A stretch of DNA of 45,000 nt from Mesostigma viride (Eukaryota > Streptophyta > Mesostigmatophyceae > Mesostigmatales > Mesostigmataceae): positions 1 to 45,000 of the forward strand of contig RPFO01000377.1 in the NCBI GenBank assembly GCA_009746045.1, read 5' to 3'. Below the pieces are notes generated by a model that saw nothing but the letters and a program-made list of their open reading frames with translations, was not told where the DNA came from and made no database searches. This document shows, piece by piece, positions 15,540 to 27,141 of this stretch. The translations under genes were made by a program, and so were the position numbers. Position 1 is the stretch's first letter, and every line of letters begins with the position of its first letter.

Positions 15540-17850
15540 GCCTTGTCCCGGGCATGGCAATCCCCAAGGGAGATGGGGTCACTTTGCAAAAATTTTGTTC
15601 GACAACAATAATGAACAGGTAGGGCGACAGCACGCAGCCCTGCCACACACCCTTCTGTAAAGGGCATGGGGGCGTGGTCCCGTAAGAAGTGCGCACCGAA
15701 GTGGTGGACCCTTCATACAGGTTGCGGATGACAGCAATCAGGGGGCGGGGGATCCGGAACAACTCGAGGATGTCCCAAAGCGCAGGCCAGAAAACCGAAT
15801 CGAAGGCTTTGATGAAGTCCACCAGCACAAGGTGCAAAGGGGACTCACCAGGCTGAAGGCGTTGCAGTTCCTCCACCAGTCGGCGAGTAGCGAAGAGCGC
15901 CTGTACTGTGTTGCGACCTGAACGGAAGCCGTGCTGAGTCTCGCTGAGGTGACCGTCCAGGGCCGTGCGCAGGCGGTTCAGGATGAGCCGCATAAGAAGC
16001 TTGAGGGGGGCACTTTGAATGCACACCCCTCTGTAGTTGCCGGGGTCGGCAGGCGACCCCTTGTTCTTGTACAGCATCGTGCGAAAACTGTGTTGCCAGG
16101 CCGCTGGAGGTGGTTGCGACGACAGCAGAAGGCGGTTGCAGATGTCCCGGAAGAGCAGCATAACACCTGTGTCCTCGAATTCGGCTGCAAGTTTTACAAC
16201 TGCGGCCGGAATCTCGTCAGAGCCGGTGGCTGCCTCATAACGCAGGCGCTGGACCGCCTCCGTGACCTCGCGAGAGGTGAAAGGAGGCATGTCAGACGGG
16301 TCGCCAAGTGGGCCGACCAGCGGGGGGACTAGGTAGTCCGCCGCTGACCTAGGCGGGGCCGGGGGCCCTGCGGGGCCGGCCAGGGCGGCCGGGCGGGCGG
16401 CGGCGGCTGGGAGCAGGGGTGGGGGCGGCGCAGCTGTCCCCACGACCTCGGCCGTGGCCGTGGCCCAGGTACGAAGCCGCTTGGCTGGGGCGCCGGGGAC
16501 GTCGTGGCGGTGGGGCCGGCCGAGGCCGTCCGGGTGCCCGAGGCGCTTGTACCAGAACCAGGCCCCCTTGCCGTCGTGCTTCTGCTGGCAGCTGCGCAGG
16601 TCCTTGACCATCTGCTGAGCATCTGCCTTCTCAGCCTGCTCGTAGGCGGCCCTCAGAGCTGCTTGCAGCCCAGGTTTGGCGAGCGGATCTCGGTTGCGGC
16701 GGAGCATCTGCCTGGCGGCGACCACTGTCGGTGCGTGACGGTGGACAGCAAGCTGCCGACGCGGAGGCAAGGTGGGGAGGGTGCGGGCAGCCAGGCGATA
16801 CTTGGCGGCGACACCACGGAGGATCACTGAAATATCCCCCGGCGGCGGAATGGCGTGTAACTGCTGTCGGCTGCCCCCGGCGTCGAATACGGCCAGGAAA
16901 TCATCCCTGTGCGACATAGCGGCCTGCTCTGCTGCTGACATCTTGTCGGCATCCTTCAGCACAATCCGGAGCACTTTCAGATCTGGCTGAGGTGCCAGCT
17001 GTCGCGACGGTTTCACCCCAGGAAACCGCAATCTGATGCGAGCGAGCACGAGACGATGATCAGATTCCACCGTGCTGACAGAATCTTGCAGGACGCGAGC
17101 ATCGACAACTGAGGGGCGCTGAGCCCGACGTACGCAGACATAATCAAGGCACACCACCCGATCCGACGGCCCAAAAAAGGTGGCCAGCTGCTCAGCGGGG
17201 CGTGCGAAAGAAGCATTGCATGCAACCAGCGCAGATTCTGCCAGCAGATTCGCAAATAAAGGCGTGTTACCGTTGGCTGTCGTGTTGGTTGGGGAATACT
17301 GAGCGCCCCCAGTGCCAACTGGCAGCGTGGCGTTGGCGTCGAGCAGCATAACCAGGAAGTGCCGAGCTGGGATGTTGGCCTCCTCCTCCTTGAGGGCGTC
17401 GAAGAAGGCCTCACGTTCCGCCTGAGCTCGACCCGCATGTGGTGCATATCCCACGATAACGGTTAGCGTGTGGTGTGAATGGCCCTCAGTGGCCGAAAAA
17501 GTGGCCACTAGCACACGCGGGGACCGCAGCACGATGGACTGGAGCTGCTCTGATGCTGCCGGCGAGCACAAGAGGCCCACACCACCTTGGCCCGGCGCGT
17601 CGCCGCCACCATAGTGGAACCGCCAGCCTGCACGCAGGTCGTCGACCAGCAGACCGTTGACCGCGTGCTGAGGGTCAACGGTACGTCGGTGCTCCTGGAC
17701 TCCAAGAACAGCGATCTTGTTGTCGGCGCACAGGGCGATCAGCTCGTCGACGCGTTGGCGTGCTGGGGTGCCGCCGCTCGTAGAAGGATCTGCGGGGAGG
17801 GTGCGCACGTTAAAACTAGCAATGCCAAGAATGGGCCGTTGCCCTATTAG
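15540..17850 (-). pseudogene. LINE retrotransposon ORF2: endonuclease and partial reverse transcriptase
   Basis: The N-terminal endonuclease/exonuclease/phosphatase domain starts near 17,850 (ILGIASFNVRTL) and continues with VLGVQEHR, LLDANA, LDYVCV and SDHRLVLARIRL. The reverse transcriptase domain shows MLYKNKGSPADPGNYRG, QHGFRSGRN, motif A VDFIKAFDSV and motif B GVWQGCVLSPYLF, then PLGIAMPG near 15,550. The frame leaves homology there, before the YADD active-site motif. Thumb and 3' tail are therefore missing, which makes the element dead. LINEs normally lose their 5' end, so loss of the 3' end at the virus-like boundary suggests a later break or insertion. The start codon is not visible; the upstream bases are G/T-rich simple repeat on the plus strand. 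Confidence 0.9.
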
Positions 17851-18353
17851 CGGGGGGGTGGGGGTGGGGGTGGGGGTGGAGAAGGGTAGTGCTGGAGGTG
17901 GGGGTGGGGGTGGGGGGGGGGGGAGGGGGAGGGTGGCGATTGGGGTTAATGCTTGTCAACGCATGGAGGCTTTCTTTCAGGACGGATATGCGTCGTCTCC
18001 GTCCTGGCTGGGGTCGCCGGCGTGTCGACTGGGCCTCATCCCGCTCAAGTCGGGCTAGGAGGCGTGTAAGGCTGGTAAATTGGCGGGAAGGTTGACCGTG
18101 GCGTGCCTGGCGACCTTGCATCCTGATCATGCTCGCACGGTGCGACATGAGGATGGAAAGGGGCTTGTTTATAAAGGCTGTGCCCAAAGCCTATTGTACC
18201 GCGAGGCCGCGAGGGTGTGCCTCGAGCTACCATGATCCGGATTTCCCGATTTCTGGCCTGCGCTGGTTGTCTCCTTGATGCTGCGTTGTGTTTGTGATGC
18301 TCATGAAAAATAGCTCCAGTGTGCATTACAAGATGGCCCAATGGGCCTGAGTT
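17851..18353. repeat. G-rich simple repeat (17,851-17,935) and possible LINE 5' flank
   Basis: GGGGGT repeats with G-runs up to ten occur at 17,851-17,935. The rest has no recognisable gene. Bases 18,217-18,275 recur in inverted orientation at about 29,893-29,950 (core CCGATTTCTGGCCTGCGCTGG), so this holds a short dispersed repeat. Confidence 0.6.
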
Positions 18354-18554
18354 TTGTTCCATGTGCAGAGCCTGCATATGTTGCCCATATGTAGCCCGCT
18401 GGACGACGACCTGACCCCCGCTCAGCAGCAGCAGCGACGTGACCTGTGGCCTGAATACCTCCGCCACAAGCAGGACCCCCAGAAGCCCAAGGTGTACTGG
18501 AGGGGCGGGGACCTGATGATCAACCACAAGATGTGGACGCCCCCAGCGGGCTAG
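18354..18554 (+). pseudogene. LINE ORF1 C-terminal fragment
   Basis: The frame around LDDDLTPAQQQQRRDLWPEY and KVYWRGGDLMINHKMW matches the ends of the ORF1 copies at 22,030-22,203 and 28,890-29,087. This D-LTPAQQ--RR-LW and WRG pattern is the C-terminal domain of LINE ORF1 RNA-binding proteins. Only this part remains. Confidence 0.65.
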
Positions 18555-19260
18555 AATAGCTTGTAGCCCTAGCTTTACTTCATTGGTAGTCACTGCATGC
18601 CGCCATGGCAGCCATGCTTAGAATGTTTGCCTAGTTGTGCGCCACCTTACCTAGTCACGTGCACCACTAACGCACGGTACACAACCAGCCATAGCCTTAG
18701 CTTATAGTCCTTGTACAGCCATGCTACGTCCTGGCTTCGATCAGATTACTTGCCCACGCTCCTTGTTATGATATGCTCACATGGGTCTTATTGCACCCAC
18801 AGGCTGCCGGATCGTTAGCGTGTCCGTTTAGCTAGCGTGCCCGCATGCAGCTGTGGCATGCCTTTGGCATGAAGGAACCACGCGAAATTCCGGCCACGAG
18901 GTAGCCATGGCTGTCGGAGCTCATAACTTTCACGTTTGAGCACCGAATTTAGCTGTGAATATCACAATCGCTTCGTCTTTCTAAGACGCACATGCTGATA
19001 TAATTTTCCGACGCTACTAGTAACGCAATATATGGCGAACAAACGCGCCTCGACGCAACGCAGCCTGGCGGCTGCGCTCGGCAATGAAAATACGTATATG
19101 CAGCTCAGGCTGCAGCTTCGCCATCAGGTCCGGCAGGCAGCGGTGACACTAGTCGTGCACTGGTGGTCGTCCAGCAACCTCCCGGGCTTAACGCCTCGCC
19201 ATCTGCATCGCCTGACCCCAAGCGCACCCGCTCAGCCGACAAATTAAACAGGAGGGTCTT
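18555..19260. other. Gene-free stretch
   Basis: No supported gene. A 71-codon frame at 19,032-19,247 is low-complexity (HRLTPSAPAQPTN) and unconvincing. Confidence 0.4.
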
Positions 19261-19284
19261 CACGCCCCTCAGAACCGAGCTTTT

Positions 19285-19560
19285 GGCCCCGGCCTTTCAA
19301 GGTCGAAGAAGATTACGACTGGGCCAACCCGACTCCGACCGATGCTCTGCGATGCATCTTCTTCGGGGACTACGCTTCGCTTTACGACCTGTGCCTCCAT
19401 CTCCACGACAACAATCGCCTAGCTCATCCTCCCGGACGGCCGCCTCTGGCCGGACACCTCACCCTGCTGCCCGGGTGCACCCGCCCCGAACTCCAGCACG
19501 CCATCCTCAATGTCTAATCACCAAGAAAATGTCCTCATATGAGGACATTTTTAAGCATGG
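19285..19560 (+). pseudogene. Degenerate coding fragment, then an ORF1-like start
   Basis: Without a start codon, the frame from about 19,285 to 19,517 reads RPFKVEEDYDWANPTPTDAL and on to ELQHAILNV before a stop. It looks like the end of a retroelement protein but I cannot name it. At 19,529 ATGTCCTCATATGAGGACAT is a perfect 20-base palindrome. The same word with one change begins the LINE ORF1 at 21,247 (MSSNEDIW; here MSSYEDIF). Confidence 0.35.
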
Positions 19561-21246
19561 ATACCATTTGTAATAACTCACACATTTCAACATATCCATG
19601 GGTACGGCATGGAACCATGTTCATTTATGATATGTTCAAGAGTAGCAATGCTTAACATCCATGAAATATGCTCATTGTATAATTGTTTACGATTTATGAA
19701 TGCAGGGGGGTCGCTACGCGAGTGACCAACAAGCACTCAAGTCAACAATATGCCCAGAAAGAAGGCAGGGCCAGGTCATGGCTGGTCCTGAAAATGCACC
19801 CAAGGTGCCCACAACATGTCTACATTACACCCTCGCTATCCTAGACCCTGCAGCCTGCCGGGGGGGGCACAAAATGTAACTGGCAGCCAGGGACCATGGT
19901 GCAGGCCAAATAGCAGGTGTAAAGCTAGCTCAAAGCTAGCTCAGTCCAAAGAATGAAATAAGAAGCAAATACTTGCCAAGGTTAGGTCGGTGATCGTTAT
20001 TGGAGGCTTGGCTGCCACCACGGTGCTCGACAATGATGCTGAGGCCTTCAATCATATATGAAGCAGATACTGCAAAGAGGCACAAATAGCAATACAAGCA
20101 CAATGTAAGCATGAAAAGCTCAAGTTTCCAAGCCAGTCTAGCTCACTTGGACATGAGGTTAAGCGTTAGAAACATATGGGCAACATCCCAGCAAGCCTTG
20201 AAAAAGTTTTCAGCAACAAGGCAGTATATGTGTTAAATCAAACTACCACATTGCAACTAAGCACAGTGACTTCTACTTGCTGCTGTTTTGACGACGCAAG
20301 GCCGTTTACCTTTTCAGTGACACCACGGGAAAAGAAAGCATTACCCAGCAAACTTCCTTTAAGTTCCCCGGACATAGGCGTAATCACAACCACGACGTTG
20401 GGCATTGAAAAGAACCGGAATCATTAAGTCTGCGGGGGTTATAAGCTACGATACTCTTGACACGCTTATTTAGAACGATGCGGTTGCGGATGACATCCGG
20501 AACCTTGTTCTTGACGTGCGCCCAGGCCGCCAGCTGCGCGGGACAGCTCAAGAAATATATATTAAAGGACGGTGACGCCCGGGAAGCACCCAGCCTTGCG
20601 GCAAAAGTAAAATATGGCTCGCGCTCGCCGTGGTTTTCGCCAGGCGTGACTGCGATATCACGACGAAAAAATGGAGACTCTTTGACCCATCTAACTGCCC
20701 AGGTCCCTCTGTTGCCCGGGTCGCCCATTAACCCAGAAGCGTACCATAACCCATACTCGCGATATCCGCAGCTACTGGGCGGAAAAAGAAATTGTAAAAC
20801 CGAACTGCATACTGACCTATCATGCCATCTACGTAGCTTCCAGATTTTCTTCAACGATGCCAAAATCCGTTCATGAACAATATTTTCGACATATACAAAG
20901 CACCTGCACGTCAAAAGCAGCATCTTCGAAATGACTAGATGATGATCTAAAGTTCTGTCTTCATTCGGGGCAAAATAATGGCCTATAACGTTCAGGCAAG
21001 CCTCAGAACTGGAACGACCCCATAGCCGTCACTCGACAAAATGCTCGATTACATTGCAACGTTCTTGCTGTAGTAGGTACTTTTCCTCGCCTCATATTTT
21101 CCAGGTACGGTCGGCCCCTGTCGACCCCGGGGGCTTGGCGCGCTCAGTACCTATCCCAGTTTCGCGCCAAAACCCACCAGGGATCCTCAGGACCAACTTT
21201 GGCGCCAAAACCGCCCCCCTGACCCCCCCCGTCTCAAACGAGGACT
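19561..21246. other. Stretch without a supported gene
   Basis: Only unconvincing frames are present. The longest is 179 codons on the minus strand (20,384-20,923), containing LAAWAHVKNKVPDVIRNRIV with no family that I recognise. A short direct repeat GCTAGCTCAAAGCTAGCTCAG lies near 19,925. Confidence 0.4.
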
Positions 21247-22203
21247 ATGTCCTCAAATGAGGACATTTGGTTTTTGGACATCAACTCCCTTCTCCAGCGC
21301 TCCGACGGCGAGATCTGGGCTCCATCCATCTCCGCCCCCACACTTCGTTCCATCCTCGCGGAAGCCTTTCAGCAGCACGTGACCCCCCTTAATTGCTGCC
21401 GACGTAGCAGCCATCGGTGGCACGCTGGCTTCTGAACTTCCTCACATTTCCACCGCCGCCGCCTCCACCTCCACTGCCATTTCCGCCTCCACTGCCGACA
21501 TCACCGCCCAGCTCCTCGACCGCGACCAACTCTTCAAGCCACCGCCACCGCCCTTTATTAGTGCTAATTGCATGACACCGCCGGCCTCACCGCCCAGGCG
21601 GTGAAGGACATCGCCGCCCAGCTGGCGCCTGCTGGCCCGGCCGGCGATGCCCCCTAGCTCCACCTGGGCGGACTTGCTTAACCAACACACCACCTCCACC
21701 ACAGGTCTCCACCATCACGGCACAACTCAAGCAACAAGCCCTCGACCTTCGCGAGGCGGCCGAGCTTGACAAGCGCAGCCACAATGTCATCGTCAAGCAC
21801 TTCGACCAGCCGGCAGGCCGGTGTCAGAGACCTCCACGAGCCTCCTTGAGGCATTTAAGCGCGCCATTCTTGCCCCCATGCAACTCACTGGTGAGCTGGA
21901 CATGTCGGCTGTCCGCCTTCCCCGCGCGCGGGGCAAGGCTGGCCCTGCACCTGTGCAATCCTCACCTTTAAGTACATGACGGACAAGCTGGCGTTCCTTA
22001 TTAAATGCCGCAAGAAGCTCTCGGAGACTCGCTTCACGCTGGACGACGACTTGACCCTGGCCCAGCAACAGCGGCGACGCGAGCTATGGCAGACCTACCT
22101 TCAGCTCCGGCAGCGTGCAGGGGGGAAGCCGGTATACTGGAGGGGGGCGGTCATCCACGTTGACAACAAGCCCTGGCAGGCCCCTCCTGCCACCCCAGAC
22201 TAG
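21247..22203 (+). pseudogene. LINE ORF1 protein, copy 1, frameshifted
   Basis: It starts MSSNEDIWFLDINSLLQRS and has an Ala/Thr/Ser-rich coiled region near 21,440-21,560. TAGLTAQAVKDIAAQ (21,575-21,620) and a WADLLNQHTTSTT-like stretch follow, then AAELDKRSHNVIVKHFD near 21,755. The RNA-binding C-terminus is KLAFLIKCRKKL with LDDDLTLAQQQRRRELW and PVYWRGAVIHV, stopping at 22,203. Several indels break the frame. It shows uninterrupted sequence at both sites where copy 2 carries transposons, so it serves as an empty-site reference. Confidence 0.75.
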
Positions 22204-22870
22204 GGAATATACCAGTAGTGTAGATTAGATAGGCTTAGCCTTTGCAAGGTCCCCACGCGCATGTGCGCCCATAATGGCCCCCATGGATGATGCTCGCCCA
22301 TGGATGTGCTTGTTAAGGAGGCATGAACCATCATGGCGGTGCAGGTACACCTTGTGCACCCAGAGCAGGTGATAGTTGTTGTACATCCTCCACCTGCAGG
22401 TTGTAGCCCTGATTGTATTACAACCCCATAGATGCCCCTTTCTCAGGGCTATGTGTTACATATGCTCCCAACGGAGCTATGGTTTTAAATAATTTTAATT
22501 AATTAATTAATGAAGGAGACTGGGGGTCTCTGCCCTTTCTCCTGTTGTGCACTGTCACACAGGGATTAAAAGCACTTCGGTGCTCCGTGACTCCCCAACG
22601 GGAGCACGAGTTTAATTAATTAATTAATTAATGTTGCCCATAGCTCGTGCAAGAAGCCAGATATTTTTTTTATGAACCATTTGTGAATAAGCACATGACT
22701 TGTGACCTACTAGTAGGGTCAACAAATCGCCGTCATGTGGTCAGACCCCCCTGTATTCAAACCAGTGCATCTCTCTAAATCTAATGAATCAGCATTTTGT
22801 AGGTCTAAGTAGCTCAAAAAAACCTTTGATTCATGGGCTTTTAGGAATTAAAGTATACACATGATTATGA
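22204..22870. repeat. 3' tail of LINE copy 1 and TTAA-rich tracts
   Basis: Only about 300 bases separate the ORF1 stop from a (TTAA)n tail (22,495-22,512), with no ORF2. CTCAGGGCTATGTG-TACAT and CTCCCAACGGAG before the tail recur at 30,395-30,425, just before another (TTAA)n tract. A second (TTAA)n tract lies at 22,612-22,632 after a short stem (GTGCTCC/GGAGCAC). Confidence 0.6.
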
Positions 22871-23096
22871 GCTTTCGAGCAGCACGTGACCCCTCTTGCC
22901 GCAGATGTGGCGGCACTTGGCGGCACGCTGGCTGCTGAGCTCCCCACCATCCCCACCGCCACCGCCACCCTCCTCGCCTCCACCCCCCCCCTCCGTCTCC
23001 ACCGACTCCATCACCGCCCAGCTCCGCGACATCGACCAGCGCCTCAAGGATAATGCAATCGCTATCGAGGTCTTGCAGAACACAGCCGGCCTCACC
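22871..23096 (+). pseudogene. LINE ORF1, copy 2, part 1 of 3 (5'-truncated)
   Basis: It begins abruptly inside the sequence matching copy 1 (AGCAGCACGTGACCCC). It reads AAELP-type residues, then QLRDIDQRLKDNAIAIEVLQNTAGLT, and is cut at 23,096. The frame resumes without loss at 26,774 (AQAVKDIAAK), so the 3.67 kb between is an insertion. Confidence 0.75.
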
Positions 23097-24350
23097 TGTC
23101 GCGTTTGCGTGCCATATCATCCTAGACTGGTCATTACCGCTTCTTGGAATGCATCCACTATCAGCAGTAATCATGTGTGAGATATGCCACCGTGTTGTAA
23201 TTGTATAAACTTTCTCAATAAACTCCGCATGTGCGGCTTCATCATCAGACTGTGCAAAGTATGTGTTTTGAAAGCATTATTCTATAGCAGGGGAGGCAAT
23301 AAGGTGGTTATCAGGCACGAGGGACAGTTCCTTGTCCTCGGCTGAGACACCTCCTTTCTTTACTCGAAGAGACTACACGCTGCGTGAGAGTCCTCTTCGA
23401 CTATGAACCAAACCATTCGTCATGCCACACGCATGACACACGCCACACTTGTCAGTCCAGCCAGGAATGCCAAAACTATCTTGCTGCCTGAACCATGCGA
23501 ATAGAAACCGCATTCCAGTTGCCGTCCTGGCTTTCTACCACACATGCCAACAAAAGCAGGAAGGCATCCCGACAAATCTAAATTGCTACCCTGTTGCCGA
23601 TCTCATCTCCTAGAGGCTCCGGCATTTCTGTCCCTGGGAATGTCCGACATTGAGTCACGTCCAGCAAGGTCGAAGCATAATATCCTTCAGACAATCTGCA
23701 CGCTCACACCTTGCGTGTGAGTGGCCCAGCAAACATTGCGTCTAATCGTTCCTTTCTAGAAGAAATCCCTTTTTAGGGCTGCCAGCGATTTCGCATTCAT
23801 TCCAGCGATCTGGCTCCGCACCGCAAATTGTCCTTTTCCATTTTCTGTCCAGTCCTCATAACGTTGACCCGCTATTCTACACCACAAAGACACCTGGCCT
23901 GTCAATAGCCTCGGCGCTGTTGAAGTCCAGCAGTCCAGCTTCAGCTCCAGCTGTCCACTAACACGCGTATGATCCTCTCGACGCTGCACACTTGTGCTGC
24001 CGTCCGCTCAAGTCAGTGCTGCGCGCCCAGCTGTGCCTGGCCCGGCGCGCGTGCACGTACACTTTCGTCCGCTCTTATGCTGCAAGTGCTAGTGTCCCCC
24101 CCCGGTCACTAGCCTTTGTCGAAAATGCGTAGAAGACAAATTCCTTGCGCACGTCACCGGTCTTGTGCATAGTGGGCGCCCGGATGACATAGCGCGCGTC
24201 CGTGACAGCTGTCGCGTCTGCGTGCCACAATCTCCGGCGCCACCATGGCGGCTGGCCACTCAGCTTAATTTGGTAAAACCCAAATGAGCTGAGCTGATGT
24301 GCCTGCCTTAACTGCATGCCCTGTGGGGTGGGCGAGGACCTGTCCCATGA

Positions 24351-25336
24351 TTAAAATGAGAATGAAAGGTGCGGTCCTTTATGGCACCGCCACCTTCATG
24401 ACAGGCAATCCGGCCCAACCAGCCGATTCTTGAGACCATGCTTTATCATTAAAGCAACCAAAAGACATTTCAATTCCAATGAGATACATGACGAATTACA
24501 AAGAGTGTCGAGTTGTAATGTTGTAGTTATAAGAGCAGCTGTGAGGTCCCTTGGTTGACGCCACTGCAGGCCCCTTGTGGCGGCAGTGCGCGTGTGTTCC
24601 CGACCTAGTTCCTACTGGCATTCTTGCCAACGACGACCAGGGTGCCCGAAGGCCCTGTCCCTTGTCTCGTTCTCAGTCTTACACACATTCTTAACAAAAC
24701 CAATACATTGTCATATCCGTCAGTCCATCCTCATGGCAACTGACTGCATGCAACCACTCACGGGGGCTGCTCCGGGCTGCTCGAACTATTTCACCCCATG
24801 AAGACAACAAACCAGTTGTGAGGGAGAGAAACGGACGAACAACGACCACCATGGTTCGTTGCTCATCCTTCTATACTGCTCAAAGCTCAAACCTGGCGGC
24901 TGGCGCCACTAGCGCCACTTTAGACATCAGCCAATCATAACATTGTCTAATTTCCGACAAGCTAAACTTCAAGCTTTATCTGTCAAGCGAACACAAATAT
25001 ACAAGGGCAAATCTGTCGGCTATGCCAGGCACCGCCTGGGGCTTCCTTGCATTTGTGTCTGGTGTCCCACGTTGAAATCCTGAAATTGCACATCTGCTCA
25101 GTGCCTCGCCGGCTTGCTGCGTACCAGCATTCGGCAAACTGCCCTTGTGACGAATGTCAGTGAAATTCAGGTCCGCCCAAAAGTTCCGTCAGCAAATTCA
25201 GCGGACTTGGCGCGTGAGTACAATTGAGATCCGCGGCGTCAGTACCGGGCCGCGGTATAGCAACCCGCACAAGGCTGCGGACGTCAGAATTACGCTAAAA
25301 TCTGAATTGCGGACGTGATAGATCACGGACGCGACA
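24351..25336 (+). repeat. 986-bp direct repeat, copy 1
   Basis: This matches 25,784-26,769 at a constant offset of 1,433 bases, so there are no net indels. It is the shared right-hand part of the two TGTCGCG elements. Confidence 0.9.
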
Positions 25337-25783
25337 GCTGTCGCGTTTGCGTGCCATATCATCCTAGACTGGTCATTACCGCTTCTTGGAATGCATCCAC
25401 TATCAGCAGTAATCATGTGTGAGATATGCCACCTCCCCCCCCACTATTTAGCTCACAACAACGTGAGAGCAAAAAGTGAAAGAAAGGCATCTCACACTAA
25501 AGAAGGAAGCCCAAAGAGGGCGTCATTCCAGGCAGCAGCAAAAAAAAAAAAAAAAAAAAATCCAGCTGCTCCAAGATGCTTTTCCAGGATCAGCAACAAC
25601 CTTAACATGCATGCTTTTAAAGGCTTAGCAATAACCCCTTCGATGGCTTTTTACCGGGAAAAGCCTAACCTCTTCAGATGCTTTTGAAGGCTAAGCAATA
25701 ACCTTTTCCTTGTGCTTCCCTGGGTGAAGCAGGAGGAACATCCAGGCTGGCCGGACTGAACCCATCATGGGTTGTTCGTCCGT

Positions 25784-26769
25784 TTAAAATGAGAATGAAA
25801 GGTGCGGTCCTTTATGGCACCGCCACCTTCATGACAGGCAATCCGGCCCAACCAGCCGATTCTTGAGACCATGCTTTATCATTAAAGCAACCAAAAGACA
25901 TTTCAATTCCAATGAGATACATGACGAATTACAAAGAGTGTCGAGTTGTAATGTTGTAGTTATAAGAGCAGCTGTGAGGTCCCTTGGTTGACGCCACTGC
26001 AGGCCCCTTGTGGCGGCAGTGCGCGTGTGTTCCCGACCTAGTTCCTACTGGCATTCTTGCCAACGACGACCAGGGTGCCCGAAGGCCCTGTCCCTTGTCT
26101 CGTTCTCAGTCTTACACACATTCTTAACAAAACCAATACATTGTCATATCCGTCAGTCCATCCTCATGGCAACTGACTGCATGCAACCACTCACGGGGGC
26201 TGCTCCGGGCTGCTCGAACTATTTCACCCCATGAAGACAACAAACCAGTTGTGAGGGAGAGAAACGGACGAACAACGACCACCATGGTTCGTTGCTCATC
26301 CTTCTATACTGCTCAAAGCTCAAACCTGGCGGCTGGCGCCACTAGCGCCACTTTAGACATCAGCCAATCATAACATTGTCTAATTTCCGACAAGCTAAAC
26401 TTCAAGCTTTATCTGTCAAGCGAACACAAATATACAAGGGCAAATCTGTCGGCTATGCCAGGCACCGCCTGGGGCTTCCTTGCATTTGTGTCTGGTGTCC
26501 CACGTTGAAATCCTGAAATTGCACATCTGCTCAGTGCCTCGCCGGCTTGCTGCGTACCAGCATTCGGCAAACTGCCCTTGTGACGAATGTCAGTGAAATT
26601 CAGGTCCGCCCAAAAGTTCCGTCAGCAAATTCAGCGGACTTGGCGCGTGAGTACAATTGAGATCCGCGGCGTCAGTACCGGGCCGCGGTATAGCAACCCG
26701 CACAAGGCTGCGGACGTCAGAATTACGCTAAAATCTGAATTGCGGACGTGATAGATCACGGACGCGACA
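25784..26769 (+). repeat. 986-bp direct repeat, copy 2
   Basis: Second copy of the 24,351-25,336 repeat. A short 74-codon frame occurs identically in both copies but has no recognisable domain. Confidence 0.9.
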
Positions 26770-27141
26770 CACCGCCCAGGCAGTGAAGGACATTGCCGCC
26801 AAGCCAGCCCCGGCTGGCCTGGCCGGCGATGCTCCTCCCATCACGACCTGGGCGGACATGCTTAAGCAACATACCACCTCCACCACCTCCGCCGTCGCAG
26901 CCCAGCTCCAGCGGCAGACGCTTGACCTCCGCGAGGAGGCCGAGCTCGCCAAGCGCAGCCTCAACGTCATTGTCAAGAATCTCAAGATGGAGGAAGGTGA
27001 GAATTCCGAGAAGCTTGCGCGTGCTTTTGAGAGAGAAATCCTTGATCGCATGGGCCTTACTGGTGAGATCGAGCTGGCCGCCCACCGCCTTCCCCGCGCG
27101 CGGGGTAAGGCCGGGCCGCCCCCGCTCCTTCTCACCTTTAA
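26770..27141 (+). pseudogene. LINE ORF1, copy 2, part 2 of 3
   Basis: AQAVKDIAAKPAPAGLAGDA, a WADMLKQHTTSTT stretch and a coiled region (LQRQTLDLREEAELAKRS) lead into NVIVKNLKMEEGENSEKLAR, the RNA-recognition-like core typical of L1-type ORF1 proteins. The frame is interrupted at TTAA 27,138-27,141 and continues at 28,831. Confidence 0.8.

Larger units (their letters stand above)
23097..26769. mobile_element. Two tandem TGTCGCG...CGCGACA elements inserted in LINE ORF1
   Basis: The ends are TGTCGCGTTTGCG and CGGACGCGACA, flanked by CACC on both sides (23,093-23,096 and 26,770-26,773), a likely 4-bp target duplication. Inside are two elements, 23,097-25,336 and 25,339-26,769, separated by the dinucleotide GC. 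They share their first 95 bases (23,097-23,191 and 25,339-25,433) and last 986 bases (24,351-25,336 and 25,784-26,769, constant offset 1,433) but have different middles. I find no transposase frame, so both look non-autonomous. The superfamily is unassigned. Confidence 0.8.

Noticed and set aside
15310-15540. Extension of the LINE frame to 15,310
   Set aside because: The sequence past PLGIAMPG has no reverse-transcriptase similarity and runs antisense into the nuclease gene.
20384-20923. 179-codon minus-strand frame as a gene
   Set aside because: No recognisable motif, no promoter or splice context, and mixed composition typical of chance frames.
23097-26769. LTR retrotransposon, suggested by the 986-bp direct repeats
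   Set aside because: The repeats do not lie at both ends of the insertion, no gag-pol lies between them, and the outer ends are inverted TGTCGCG/CGCGACA.
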